A stretch of DNA of 64,000 nt, taken from contig OY757013.1 in the NCBI GenBank assembly GCA_963580285.1, positions 137,079,027 through 137,143,026 of the forward strand, read 5' to 3'. The stretch is from Lucinisca nassula. Lineage: Eukaryota; Mollusca; Bivalvia; Lucinida; Lucinidae. The notes beneath the pieces were generated by a model, which was not told where the DNA came from, made no database searches, and was given only the letters and a program-made list of their open reading frames with translations. Below, piece after piece: positions 45,661 to 57,438 of the stretch. The translations under genes and the position numbers were made by a program. Each line of letters begins with the position of its first letter. Positions within the stretch are counted from its first letter, which is position 1.

Positions 45661-46392
45661 AAGGTATGCATAAATTCCTTTTTGTTCAAACATAACGTGT
45701 TGGTATTCTTTAGAACCGCCAAAATGAGGTGTTTTTACGAGCGTCCACACTACATGTATATACTGTAAAATTCCGCTATTAAGACCGCCTAATATTAATT
45801 CTTATTCTTCTTTTAAACGCATATTTAAAATATTTTAGTTATTATTTCTCTCTTTCTGTTCAAAAGTGGTCTTTAAGACCACTTTTGAACAGTCCCAAAG
45901 GTGGTCTTAATCATGATAGGAATTTTACTGTATTTGGACTAGAAATTAACAAATATCACAAATATTTGTCACAAATATTTGTCCGAAAAAATGCTACTTC
46001 TAGGATATAAACGACGCCTTTTGGCACACAGTTGTGTGTTATCGTAATGCTGGTGTTGTTAAGGAAGACACAGAGCATGAAATCAACAGCCTATCAATTC
46101 TTCTACCGATGTCGTCGGAATTGTTACGAGACAAAAACAATTACATGAAAGCAAAATAGGAAAATCTTATTTACCGCTTCAGCAGATAAGTCTTGTAATG
46201 GTCGATTCTTGCATCCTTGATTAATGTTCCGTGTAAACATCTTCAACTCATTATACCTATACAAAATCATACAACCGTTCGATGTTTAGGAGAGTGTCAT
46301 TTTCATAAAATCATGTTTTTGTTTATGTTCCTTCAATAGCAAGTAAGAAGGTAAGTAAGTACTTTCTTTTTAGAGAGGTTGGTCCGTTGGAA

Positions 46393-46800
46393 TCACGAAA
46401 GCACGCCTATATAATTATGACCCATTGAACCCAACTTTTATATAGTAAAACTGTGGTTTACAAGGGTAACCCTTACACCACGATAACAAGTCCGGAGAAA
46501 AGTGGGGTTAACGGGGGTATACATTATCTGCCTTATTTTTGCTTCAAAAACATAGATTGTGGGTATTCGTAAGAACCGTCACATTGCGGCGGTTCTAACG
46601 AGCACCCACAATCTATGTCGAAAGCAGAAATAAGAAAGATGTTATCATTGTTTATTAATATTTCTCATTTCTCGCGGAGGCGGTTCGATCGAGTGTCCAC
46701 AATCTACCTTTTGAGCAGAAATATGAAAACATTATGATTTAGTCTGAAAATTTACATTTTCGGTGGTACAAATTTACTAGTATATTTGAATAGGGACGAG
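46393..46800. mobile_element. Composite hairpin MITEs
   Basis: Family A left end AATCACGAAAGCACGCCTAT; then a core GTGGGTATTCGTAAGAACCG / CGGTTCTAACGAGCACCCAC with ACAATCTATGTCG; then a second half-core GCGGAGGCGGTTCGATCGAG and the right shoulder to GTATATTTGAATAGG. At least two units are overlaid. Confidence 0.75.
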
Positions 46801-46997
46801 ACATTGGTCGTGACAAGCACACCTGAGCGACAACAGATTTATCATATCGTTCCATGATTATTGAGAATAAATACTGCAACTGACCGGCGCTGATTTAATA
46901 AAAGAGTGGGACTCGTTACAATTAACCAAAACCTCCCATGATAGACACCAAAGGGAAAGAAACAAGAATGTGAAATAACTTCACCCTTATGAACATT

Positions 46998-47294
46998 TGT
47001 TTGTCTGTTTTGAGGTTTAACGTCCCCGTCAACACTGTAAAGGTGATTTTGGAGACGTTGCTTCCAATTTTGTGGGATTTTTACCCGAGATTGAGATGAA
47101 ATGACATCTCAAGCCTTGTCGCCCAATGAAACCAATAGGGTTTATTAGCATAGACTGTCCGCCTCGCACCGCGGTTCCTGGACAGGCTTAGATCCTCTTA
47201 GCGGTTTACCAGTACCAGTGTGCTGGCCGGATTAAGCTCTGCGTGGAAGCATCATGCAGCCCATATATTTCTTCAAGTCCCTATGGGCGGGGGC
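46998..47294 (-). mobile_element. GC-SINE inside a LINE-X tail
   Basis: TTTGTTTGTCTGTTTTGAGG to CAAGTCCCTATGGGCGGGGG. The surrounding tail (46905-47385) is split; the partly matching flanks ACCCTTATGAACA and ACCATAATGGACA may be a decayed target duplication. The paralogue at 37560 has no SINE. Confidence 0.87.
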
Positions 47295-47449
47295 AGACCA
47301 TAATGGACATATCACCAGCGGAAAGCCTACCGGACATATACTTTCCCACAAAATGGTCAATTAGCCGCTCAAAAGTTTGGCCACTGCGCATGACTTTAAG
47401 GTAAAATAATGAATAATTATCGAACAGAAATGTTCTGGTGTGAAAACAA

Positions 47450-47770
47450 ACATAACGATAACACACCCGTGCGACATGTATTTTTACATCTCCAAAATGG
47501 CTACTTTTCTGATAAAAATCCGTGATATTTTTCTTATTTATACAGCAAATAAAGGTCGTTTGCGCTCGTAAGAACCGCCGCATTGGGGCGGTCCTAAATG
47601 AGTTCTAACGAGTACCCACAACCTATGTCTTGGCACAGAAATAAGAAAAATAATGTATATAACCCGCAGGCCACAGTTGTTTTTTTTTTTTTTTGTTTTT
47701 TTTTTGTTTTTTTTTTAACTAACAAATGCTCTGTTTGTATGCAAAACTTGTCGGGTAAAATACACTACAT
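47450..47770. mobile_element. Family B MITE
   Basis: AACGATAACACACCCGTGCG, core GTTTGCGCTCGTAAGAACCG / AACGAGTACCCACAACCTAT, then poly-T inserts (47680-47717) in the shoulder. Confidence 0.8.
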
Positions 47771-47886
47771 CTACTGGCAATGTTCATGTTAGAGTTAAAG
47801 TCCTAGCTTATTGAATATGTTTTCCATGTCCCGTCATTACAGCCACGGCTCTATATTGTCCGCTTGTTTTCTTTCTTGAGACTGAT

Positions 47887-48113
47887 TAACCAATTTAGTA
47901 CCAGAAACCCCAAAACGGGTACCCTGGAAAACAGTGGAGGCCCAGATCAGATGCCGCAAAACGCGGCATCTGATCAGGGCCTCCACTGTTTGCTAAAAGT
48001 TCAGCCATTTTCCAAATCAATTTTGAAGAAAACTTAACCTGTCAGCCCTAATTTTTGAAGTGGACGCCTGCTGTATATAAAGAGGAAGATTCCATTTGGT
48101 ACAAAAAGGGTTA
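47887..48113. mobile_element. GATCAGACGCC MITE at a TTAA site
   Basis: Ends CCAATTTAGTACCAGAAACC and TTTGGTACAAAAAGGG inside TTAA on both sides. The paralogous site at 42185-42205 (GAGACTAATTAAAATACC) is empty, so TTAA was duplicated. The centre is the GATCAGATGCCGC/GCGGCATCTGATC palindrome. Confidence 0.9.
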
Positions 48114-48195
48114 AAATACCTTGTGAAGGAGTGTTTATATTTTGAACAATTATTACTATATTCCCCGTTAGTGATGGCGTGATGAACAAGAGCAA

Positions 48196-48300
48196 TTTCG
48201 TCCCTTTAAGCGTAGGTCCCTATAAACATGGGAGACAAAAATACTTTTTTCACTTTTGCAGGAGTTGCCTCCCCTGGAAGTGTATCAATTACCCTTAAAA
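48196..48300. mobile_element. Family T MITE, right half
   Basis: TCCCTATAAACATGGGAGAC to GGAAGTGTATCAATTACCC; matches the right half of 42498-42739. The left half is missing, as in a deletion. Confidence 0.75.
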
Positions 48301-48835
48301 CCACCTGAAATTAAAACTTAGTCTGCTTTAAAAGCGTGTTTAAAAGGTTTTTTGCTCTAAGTGTCTTCTAAGATGAGACCACCATTAAGACTGTTCAAAA
48401 GTGGTCTTGAAGACCAATTTTGAACCGTCCCTAAGATGGTCTTATTATAACAAATTTTACTGTATTTTCGCTTGTTGTGGATCATAGGAATTATGGCTTA
48501 TCGATTCTCAAGTGGGAATGCTGGAGGGAAGAGCACCAAAATCAGCGGAAAATAACAGCAATCAAGGTTTTATTCCTTAATTGCGACGAGAAAATTATAG
48601 TGCGGCGATAACTGCTTTGAATCAAAAGCTATCTTATTATCTCTTGAAAATGATATAACAAATTGCACAATCACAATGATATCATCGATTCATTCTATAT
48701 CGGCATTATTATTTTTATCCGTCATTCCTTCAGCTAAGAAGGCAGTAGAAGAAACCGTATCTAAAAGTAACTACGGTATAAAGTGTTTCATTTGAAATTC
48801 GTGAAATGTACACCCTCGTTATTCTAGTTTATATA

Positions 48836-48972
48836 CCGGGCCTCCGTAGCCTAGCGAGTCGTACGGAGACGGGGCCTCGGTTTTAAGACTCATCCGAAAG
48901 TCTGGAGAAGCCCGGGATCCTGCGACCCCTGGTTTACAAGGCGAGTAGCGTAACCACTACACCACGAAGGCT
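48836..48972 (-). mobile_element. tRNA-Thr-like SINE head and body
   Basis: On the minus strand: GGTGTAGTGGTTACGCTACT (A box), loop CTTGTAA (TGT, Thr) and GGATCCCGGGCTTCTCCAGA in the B-box position (the box itself is damaged), then GACTTTCGGATGAG. It abuts the Lys-like SINE head to head at about 48970. Confidence 0.82.
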
Positions 48973-49193
48973 TCTCGTGGCCTAGTGGATAATGGCGATG
49001 ACTCTTAATCACTAGGTCTCTGACCGCTGTAGGCTCGAACCTGGCCCGGGTCACATGTGAGACGCCAAGATCTGCTACGGAAGGTCAGGTGGCTTATCTC
49101 CGGCTACTTCGGCTTTCGCCCACCTCTGACTAACGATCGGCTCGATATGGATGACTTAATCTTGAAAGGGGCGTAAAATCAAAACAAAAATCC
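48969..49193 (+). mobile_element. tRNA-Lys-like SINE, full length
   Basis: CTCGTGGCCTAGTGGATAAT (A box), loop CTCTTAA, B box GGCTCGAACC, body with CGGAAGGTCAGGTGGCTTAT and GATCGGCTCGATATGGATGA. The 3' end is GGGGCGTAAAATC with a CAAAACAAAAA tail. About 220 bp. Confidence 0.87.
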
Positions 49194-49213
49194 ACTTTAT
49201 GTAAAAAAGTGGT

Positions 49214-49443
49214 GTTTCAACCAATTTAGTACCAGAAACCCCAAAACGGGTACCCTGGCAAACAGTGCAGGCCCAGATCAGACGCCGCAGAACGCGGCGT
49301 CTGATCAGGGCCTCCCCTGTTTTCTAAAATTCAGTCATTTTCCAAATAAATTTCGATGAAAACACAACCTGATACCCCTAAATTTTGAAATGGACTCCTG
49401 CTTTATATTAGGAGGAAGATTCCATTTGATACAAAAAGGGTTA
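49214..49443. mobile_element. GATCAGACGCC MITE
   Basis: CCAATTTAGTACCAGAAACC to GATACAAAAAGGG with TTAA on the right; centre AGATCAGACGCCGCAG / CGGCGTCTGATCAGGG. Sister of 47887-48113. Confidence 0.87.
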
Positions 49444-49498
49444 AAGAGTGTATGTAATTTTCCTTAACATTCCTGAGACATATAGATTGTAAGCACTA

Positions 49499-49762
49499 CA
49501 TCATATAATTCTTACCCCCTTGAACCCCACTTTTGTTCAGAAAAAAAACTGGGGTTTACAGGGGCAAATTCTAATTAACTTGTTTCTGCTCTAAGATATA
49601 GATTGTGGGCATTCGCTAGATTGCTGAGCCGCCTCACCAAGGCGGTTCTATCGATTACCCACGATCTATGTTTTGACCAGAAATATGAAAAATATCAGAT
49701 TTTTATTTCTGAAAGTAGTAAACTTTTAAATATATTTGAATGGGCGTGTTTTCCTAATGGAA
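49499..49762. mobile_element. Family A MITE, left end worn
   Basis: TTCTTACCCCCTTGAACCCC, core GTGGGCATTCGCTAGATTGC and GGCGGTTCTATCGATTACCC, right end GAATGGGCGTGTTTTCCTAA. Confidence 0.82.
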
Positions 49763-51070
49763 AATGTCATGTCGGAAAAGATTCATTGTCTGCATTTAAT
49801 CAGCCCAAACCTATATTTGATATGTCACACAGTGCATTTTGTTGTGCAGATAATATTTTCCAGCCTTTTATACATTTTCTGCAATAGTTCATATTCTGTT
49901 ATATAGCTGGTGGTCCATCTCTGCACTATCTCCAATTCCTGTTCTATTCTATTCTACTATGTTGCGGTTCCATTAGCCCATTATGGTTCTCAGAGTAGTT
50001 GCTTCCCTTGATTTTTAGATGGATGAAAGAGTGAATTTGATTGGCTGATAACGGGGTTCCTTCACAAATCTAACCAATAACAGGCACGCTTATGGATTGG
50101 ATACTTATTGCGCGGCGAACGAAAAACAGTAAAAAGAGAGAAGAAAGTTAAGTAAAGAAAGATCAAAATATTCCACTATGTCATAACCTTTCAAAGGTTT
50201 ACTTTGGCATTTGCGAATATATTATAGTTCAGGTATATCCCATATAACCCTTATGTAAAATGATTGCCATTTTATCCATAAATTTACCTCTGAAATTGCC
50301 ACGACATTGACAACAATGGAAATCTTACCTCTGACATTCTTATTTCGTAAAAATGCACTAGTTGTCTGATTCTTTCGGTCCTTGAATACCCATAACCTCA
50401 ATGCATTTATTAGTATTTCTTGTAGTATGCTGCAGATTGCACAGATATTCAGAGTTTAAATCAGACCAATAACACAAAGGTGGAAGCAATATTTCATGCA
50501 TTGGTTATGTTCATAATATGAATCATATAGTTACTAATTATCCCCTTACATACAGAAAGCCTGATAATAGGATTTTGCTCGAGTCATGTCATTTAGACGC
50601 ATAAGCGTAACTATGCCGTATACGACATGTTCAATTGTGCTCATGTTTCCATCGATTCATGTCAGTATGCATACTGTATGTTTACATGGAAGCATGACTG
50701 AATATTTTGGATTAAAGATGAATGCATAAAGCTGATCATCATCATGTGATTATTTGCATCCGTCGGACTTGTCCGTTGACCAAATATTGACAAGCCTGTT
50801 AAGGCATTGTTATCTTATAGTTATTATTGTTGTTGTTTCCTTGTAGGATACACCCTTTGGTTTTATTGGTTACCATACAAATCATTTAATAAACATGAAA
50901 CATCGTCGAATCTTCTCATCACTTTATCCCGGCTGAGCTAGAATACAATTCTACGAATTATACTTACTGTTGTATATAAACAGAGCCCGTGTGATAATGG
51001 CGCCCAACGTATAAATCGGACCATACCATAAGGACAAAACTTGTAAAAATTACAGTGTCTTCGTAACGAA
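49763..51070. other. Long stretch without recognised repeats
   Basis: About 1.3 kb of mostly unique-looking sequence in duplication copy 2 with no counterpart seen in copy 1. No coding family, RNA gene or MITE core was recognised. It may be the least disturbed host DNA in the window. Confidence 0.45.
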
Positions 51071-51281
51071 CCCTACGCTCAAGATGAAACGGGTTAATGG
51101 AGATATTTAGGAATATTTGAATACTCCAAGAAATAATAGATTGATTAAGCTGGATTTAACGACAAGTCAACCCTTGTGGGGCATTCTTGTCGTCTCACAG
51201 AGAAAGGGAGAAAATAGATAGAAGAAACAGAAGAGGATATGAAAGAGAGCGACAGAGAAGAAAAAGGAAAATGAAGAAATA

Positions 51282-51643
51282 GAGGATCTTACATGAGTGT
51301 TCATGTATTATTGAATTTATTAAACGAGTTGAAGAAAAGGAATAAAATGCGAGGCTTTGCCGAGCATTTTATCCCTTTTGCTCAACGAGTTTAATAAATT
51401 CAATAACATATGAGCACGAATGCAAGATTCTGTTTATCATATGACATTTAAAACGCATTTTGTTCACGATTGTTTTACAAAAATGTCAATATTCCGCCGT
51501 TAGTAAACGCGACGTCCTTATCTACGTCACACATGTAACGATATGGGACTTATCTAGCTTATTTGCATATTTAAGTCACTAGTGGAGTATCGAAAATATT
51601 ACATGGCGTTATTACACTCTCAGACGCGACGTCATATGATAAA
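51282..51643 (+). mobile_element. Fold-back element F (362 bp)
   Basis: Starts GAGGATCTTACATGAGTG after TA. Holds a palindrome of about 97 bp (GAATTTATTAAACGAGTTGA ... CAACGAGTTTAATAAATTC with the stem GAGGCTTTGCCGAGC), then CATATGACATTTAAAACGCA, CACTAGTGGAGTATCG and GACGCGACGTCATATGATAA. The ends are not inverted repeats of each other. Confidence 0.82.
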
Positions 51644-51659
51644 CAGAATAAAAGAAATT

Positions 51660-51937
51660 ACGATAACACACCCGAGCGACATAGCGCATTTTTTCTTACC
51701 TCCAAAATGTCTACTTTTCTGATGAAAATCCGTAATATTTTTCTTATTCACATAGCTAACAAAGGTTGTGGGTGCTCGTTAGAACCGCCTCATTGAGGCG
51801 GTTCTAACGGGTACCAACAACCTATGTCTTTGAGCAGGAATAAGAAAAATAATGTTTACCCCCGTAAACCCCAGTTTTCTCTATATAAAGTGGGGTTTAA
51901 AGGGGTGTTCATTTCATGGACTTGTTTACGTGATGAA
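51660..51937. mobile_element. Family B hairpin MITE (clean copy)
   Basis: ACGATAACACACCCGAGCGA to CATGGACTTGTTTACGTGAT. Core GTGGGTGCTCGTTAGAACCG, CCTCATTGAGG, CGGTTCTAACGGGTACC with AACAACCTATGTCTT. It sits beside element F, both absent from copy 1. Confidence 0.9.
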
Positions 51938-52152
51938 ACTCTACCCTTACCAGTTACAAGATAGCAGGTCTTGCCCAACTGCAAGCCAATACAGTTTGAC
52001 GCCCCAGTAACGAAATGTATACGACAAATTGTCCTCAATGAATGTGTATATTTGTTACAATCGCCTCAGCGTGGCGATTCTAACAAATCTCCACAATATT
52101 TGCTTTTTAGAGTAATTAATAACTAATTGTTATATTCCCCCTTGTTGAGATT

Positions 52153-52459
52153 CATCACAAAAACACGCCTATATAATTGCGACCCCCTTGGACCCCACTT
52201 TTATACAGTAAAAGTTGGTTTTACAAAGGTAAATCTTATTTTTCTAATTTCTGCTCTACAATATAGATTGTGGGTACTCATTAGAACCGCCTCCATGAGG
52301 CGTTTCTAACGAGTAACAACAATCTATACGGAGGCGGTTCTAACGAGTACGCACAATCTATATTTTGAGCAAAAATAAGAAACATATCACAATTTTTTTT
52401 TTAATTTTGGGGGTTTTTAGGCGGTAAAATTTACAATGTATTTGTATAGGCGTGTTTTC
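52153..52459. mobile_element. Family A MITE with extra half-core
   Basis: TCATCACAAAAACACGCCTA to TGTATAGGCGTGTTTTCG. After the first core comes a repeated right arm (ACGGAGGCGGTTCTAACGAG). The right TIR is cut by the GC-SINE; its last bases TAATG reappear at about 52766. Confidence 0.88.
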
Positions 52460-52462
52460 GAT

Positions 52463-52757
52463 TGTTTTGTTTGATTTGAGGTTTAACGTCTCCGTCAAAA
52501 CTATAAAGGTCATTTTTAGACGTTGCTTCCAATTTTGTCGGACTTTTGCCCGATAATGAGATGAAATGACACCTCAAGCCCTGCCGCTCAATGAAACCAA
52601 TAGGGTTTATGAGCATGGAGAGTCCGACTCGCACCGCTTTGCCTTGGCAGACTTAGGTCCTCTAAGCAGTTTACCAGCACTCGTGTGCGGTTCGGTTTCA
52701 GCTCTGCGTGGAAGCATCATGTAGCCCATCTATTTCTTCAAGCCCCAATGGACGGTA
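52463..52757 (-). mobile_element. GC-SINE inserted in a MITE terminus
   Basis: TTGTTTTGTTTGATTTGAGG to CAAGCCCCAATGGACGG. In duplication copy 1 (44790) the same MITE end reads GTTTTCGTAATGCC uninterrupted, so the SINE arrived after the duplication. Confidence 0.9.
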
Positions 52758-53279
52758 TGTAACGTAATGCCTTATAATGTCAAATTCTTTATAACGGCAA
52801 AATATTAGACAACACTTACTATAAATATAACTAGGGCATCTTCATGAAACAAAGAATCACGTGTTTGTGTTGTCATAATGTTTAGTTTGCAAAAACAATT
52901 TTTGCCACCATAATTGCATTTGTCTGAAAGGATAATGTTTGCTAGAAGATATTTGTGATATAATTTGATAAAAAAAAGATCTGATTTCACGCTGCTTGTT
53001 TGGATCTGCCAAGCACACCTTTCATCAAACAGCAATTAACTGATGACACTGCCATCTACGGGAATACAAAAATGGATATCAAGCTGCAGGGAGTAATTTA
53101 ACTAAAATTTTATTTTCTTTATAGTCTCCAGAGACATTCGCCTTCTTTGGCTTAGTCTCTTAGAGAAACAGCTTAGAAGAATGATATGATTTTACTATGC
53201 TGATGCCAGTACGCTGGTCTCAGACTCTATGGCGGCTCCAGGCCATTGGAGTAGAGCTGTTAGTTCTCTTTTGCTTCAG

Positions 53280-53440
53280 AAGCCTCCGTGGTCGAGTGGT
53301 TACGCTACTCGCCTTGTAAACCAGAGGTCGCAGGTTCGATCCCGGGCTTCTCCAGACTTTCGGATGAGGCTTTAAACCGAGGTCCCGTCTCCTTATGACC
53401 TCAGCTGTTGGTTGGACGTAAAACTGAAACACTCACTCAC
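53280..53440 (+). mobile_element. tRNA-Thr-like SINE with 15-bp TSD
   Basis: AAGCCTCCGTGGTCGAGTGG, loop CTTGTAA, B box GGTTCGATCCCGGGCTTC, body to TTGGACGTAAAACTGAAACA with a CACTCACTC tail. Near-exact target duplication TCTCTTTTGCTTCAG / TCTCTTTTGCCTCAG (53265-53279, 53441-53455). Copy 1 (45297) has an empty site. Confidence 0.93.
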
Positions 53441-53587
53441 TCTCTTTTGCCTCAGCATTTCAGTGATCTCGTGCTGTCGATTAATCTCTGATAGTTTTAT
53501 GTTCACGGAGACGTAGCCACGAGTAGTTGGGAAAGCTGCTCGCGGGCTGAACAAATTACTTGTGTAAACCATGGAAGAACTACTTAA

Positions 53588-53823
53588 GGGGACTGGGAGC
53601 ACCTGGCAGATATTTCCGCCATTTTTCAAAGGGAGACATCTTTCGGGACTTCCTGTTGGCTTTTTATAAGCCATTTCTCACTGAAAAAGTGGTCTACTCT
53701 TAAAAGAAAGAATTTGCTCCTCAGGAGCAAATTCTTTCTTTTAAGTGTTGGCCCCTATTGACATGGGAGACAAAAATACTTTTTTCAGGAGTTGCTTCCC
53801 CTGAAGGTGTTTCCATCCCTCTT
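53588..53823. mobile_element. Family T MITE with TTAA empty site
   Basis: GGGGACTGGGAGCACCTGGC to GAAGGTGTTTCCATCCCTC between TTAA copies. Copy 1 of the duplication at 45400-45415 reads ACAACTTAAAGGAAATGG with a single TTAA. Perfect inner palindrome around GAATTTGCTCC / GGAGCAAATTC. Confidence 0.93.
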
Positions 53824-54282
53824 AAGGGAAATGGCTGTGGCCTCGTAAAATCGATTTATGTTCGCTGAGCTTACCATGGCGATGATTGATTCTGCTGTGG
53901 TGTATTATGGCCACTGTTTGTCCTTACACGTATTTTAGCCTTTTGGCAATTTCTGGGACAAAAACTGTCTTGTTCCAAGCATTTTGATTTAGTCGCGGTG
54001 TACGTCTTGCATGGAAGGAATAAGATAATTGCACCGATTCCTGATCGTTGGCTTCACTTTTTTTGCGCGAATTGTTCAGAGGAAAGTGTGCAGGGAACAC
54101 AGTTCTATCAAAAGTATTTTTGTTTTGTCAGTAAGGACTACTCTACAAGGAAAGATTAGGAACTACTCATAGAGAGCAAATTATTTCGAAGACTCATTTT
54201 TAAAATTCATTTCTTTAACAGAAGACATTCTATTTTCAGATGGGTGCTCAGAAGGTCTTGCTGGTTTCTGTTTGAAAGTTGT

Positions 54283-54992
<710 letters not shown>

Positions 54993-55404
54993 TCCAGAAC
55001 AGAGACGTAATTTTAACTCAACTTCGCATCGGTCTTGCTAGAGTTACGCATTCTTACCTTTTGAGTAGTGATGATCAGCCTACTTGTGTAGGCTGTAATC
55101 AGCCTTTCAGGGTTCAACATATTTAAGTGACTGTGTAAACTTTTCACCGCCACGAAACTTATACTTGTAAGCAAGGGGCGACTATGTTGGAAAAGAACAT
55201 TTTATTCAATACACCAAGTTTTGCGTTGGTGTAGTTATTTCTTTTCTGTCCCGTTTTCTCTGAGAATATGTTTCACGCATCTTGGATTCTTTTTTTTTTC
55301 AATTTCCGACAAATTATTCAGGCGTCTAAATAAAACAGTTCCTTGCACTATTTTAGTTGCTCCTTAGATCTTATCCCATATATGTCTAGCTTGCTCAAAC
55401 CAGT
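54993..55404. other. No recognised feature
   Basis: Nothing recognised; AT-rich. Confidence 0.4.
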
Positions 55405-56165
55405 AAGGGGAATGGAACACCTGGCAGATATTTCACAGTTTTGCTTTAATCTTAGAATGTTTGTCTTTTTTATATATTGGTCCAGTTAGAGTACGAGTCT
55501 TGTCAGATGAAAAACCAGGTCACAAGGTCGAATTTCTTGAAAACCCTGTTCACCCTCTTTTGCTTCAATCTTCATAAAACTTTCCCAGAATTGATAACTT
55601 AATGCTATTTCGCCAGAGTTGAATATGGGTCATATCAGATTTGAATATGGGTTATATCGGATCAAAAGCTCGGTCCCTAGGTCAGATTATTTTAAAACAC
55701 TGTCCACCCTGTAGAGGCCTATATTTTGTTTTAGTCTTCATGAAACTTCCCCATAATGTGTGTCTTGATGATATTTCGGTCAGGTCGAAATATGTGTCAT
55801 ATAAAGTGAAAAACTAGGTCACTAAGTCAAATTAATTTTGAACAGTGTTTCCCTTTGGTGTCTCTGATGGGGGCTGTGGGTTAATTGTATCGATTCCTGA
55901 TTATTGCCTCCACTTCTATTTTACAGTCTCAGTTTTGCTTAGTCATCATGAAACTTTGCCAGAATGTTTGTAGCTGCTATTTCTATCAATATTCAAAACA
56001 AAAACTAGGTTACTAGGTCAATTTTCTTTAATACCTCGTTCATTCTCTGTCATGAGACTGAGGCCAACGATTTGCTTCGATGTTCATGAAACTTTACCCG
56101 AATTTTAAACTTTATTTTGATATTGCTAAAATGGTTCCCTTCAGCTAAACAAACGTACAACACAG
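55405..56165 (+). repeat. Degenerate array-element-1-type units
   Basis: Begins with a family T MITE left end (GTAAGGGGAATGGAACACCT), then ATGAAACTTCCCCATAATG, AAAAACTAGGTCACTAAGTC and CATGAAACTTTGCCAGAATG units as in 5128-8899. A LINE-X tail scrap (55850-55925) is inserted. No element ends were found. Confidence 0.65.
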
Positions 56166-56707
56166 CTTAAAGTACGAGGGCCATTTAGAAAGTATTAACA
56201 GTAGCCGTATTGCGTAATAGTTTCGAAGGTTTCGTGCATTTTACAAGTATGCATGAAAAACCTAACATTCAATCACTTGACCGAATTAAAATTTGCAAGT
56301 TTTATGTATGCAGTGCGCTAGAGTGGTCAGTGCAGGTGACCATGTCTTTGACACTGGGCGAAAATATGGCTGTAAATAGCAATGTTAAATAAGAACCCAG
56401 GGTGTAGTACAAAGTGCGCTCATTGCTAGACATGTCGCCATTGGAGATCAAAGCCGATTTGGATAAAGTTTATGGTGAAAATGAACTATCGTATCCAACT
56501 AACAGTTTGCAGATGGGTGCGACTTATTAGATATATGCGTCAGTGCGAATTTCAGTAAAAGAGGAGCCGCGGCCAGGTCGACCGCTTTCAGCAGTGTCAG
56601 AAACCGTAATCGATATTGTGAAAACGGAAATTAAAGAAGATCCGCGGTAAACTATGGAAGAGATAGGGGATTTATCCGGCATGAATTCTTCGGCCGTATT
56701 TTATATA

Positions 56708-57438
56708 GAGGATCTTACATGAGTGTTCATGTATTATTATCTCCATGTTTTTTTTTCGAAGAAAAAGTGGGGATATTGTTATCGCCTCCGTCCGTCCGTC
56801 CATCCGTGCGGACGTCCGTCCGTCCGTCCGTCTGTCCGTCCGGCTATCTCCTCCTTAACCCTTGGGTGGAATCCAACCAAGTTTGGTATGTGAGTTGCTT
56901 ATATAAATGGCTTGCGCAAAAGCACGTTTATTTTTGGTCCCGACCCCAGGGGCCCTGGGGAGGGGTCAAAAGGCCAATTTTTTAGGATTAATGGAACACA
57001 CTTTTCCTCCAAGAATTTAATTTATTTTGTAACTGAATGGAAGCAAGGGTATTGAGGTGGAAAACGTGGGGATTTGCGATGGCGCGCCACCGACTGCGCG
57101 ATCTAGTTGAATTTATTAAACGAGTTGAGGAAAAGGGATAAAATGCGAGGCTTTGCCGAGCGTTTTATCCCTTTTTCTCAACGAGTTTAATAAATTCAAT
57201 AATGCATGAGCACGAATGCAAGATTCTATTTATCATATGACATTTAAAACGCATTTTATTCGCGAGTGTTTACAAAAATGTCAGTATTCCGCCATTAGTA
57301 AACGCGACGTCGTTATGGACGTCGTACATGTAACGTTACGGGACGTATCTAATTTATTTGCATATTTAATCCACTAGTGGATTATCGAAAATAATACATG
57401 ACGTTATTACACTCTCAGACGCGACGTCATATGATAAA
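56708..57438 (+). mobile_element. Fold-back element F in mariner, itself interrupted
   Basis: GAGGATCTTACATGAGTG to GACGTCATATGATAAA, flanked by TA on both sides (56706-56707, 57439-57440). Same element as 51282-51643, but 371 bp longer because of the insert at 56738-57108. Confidence 0.9.
56738..57108 (+). mobile_element. GTCC-rich element nested in element F
   Basis: Interrupts element F between TGTATTATT and TGAATTTATT. Left: a TTTTTTTCGAAGAAAAA hairpin, GGGGATATTGTTATCGCCTC and a GTCCGTCC run (56786-56842). Right: GGCGCGCCACCGACTGCGCG ATCTAG. The ends resemble short versions of the array-element modules. Confidence 0.75.

Larger units (their letters stand above)
45660..54070. repeat. Segmental tandem duplication, copy 2
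   Basis: Blocks P' 45660-46350, Q' 46393-47385, R' 47383-48180, S' 48196-48830, T' 49480-51270, U' 51940-54070 repeat copy 1 in order. Copy-specific insertions include the GC-SINEs at 46998 and 52463, the Thr-like SINE at 53280, and the MITEs at 47887, 51282 and 53588. Confidence 0.75.
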
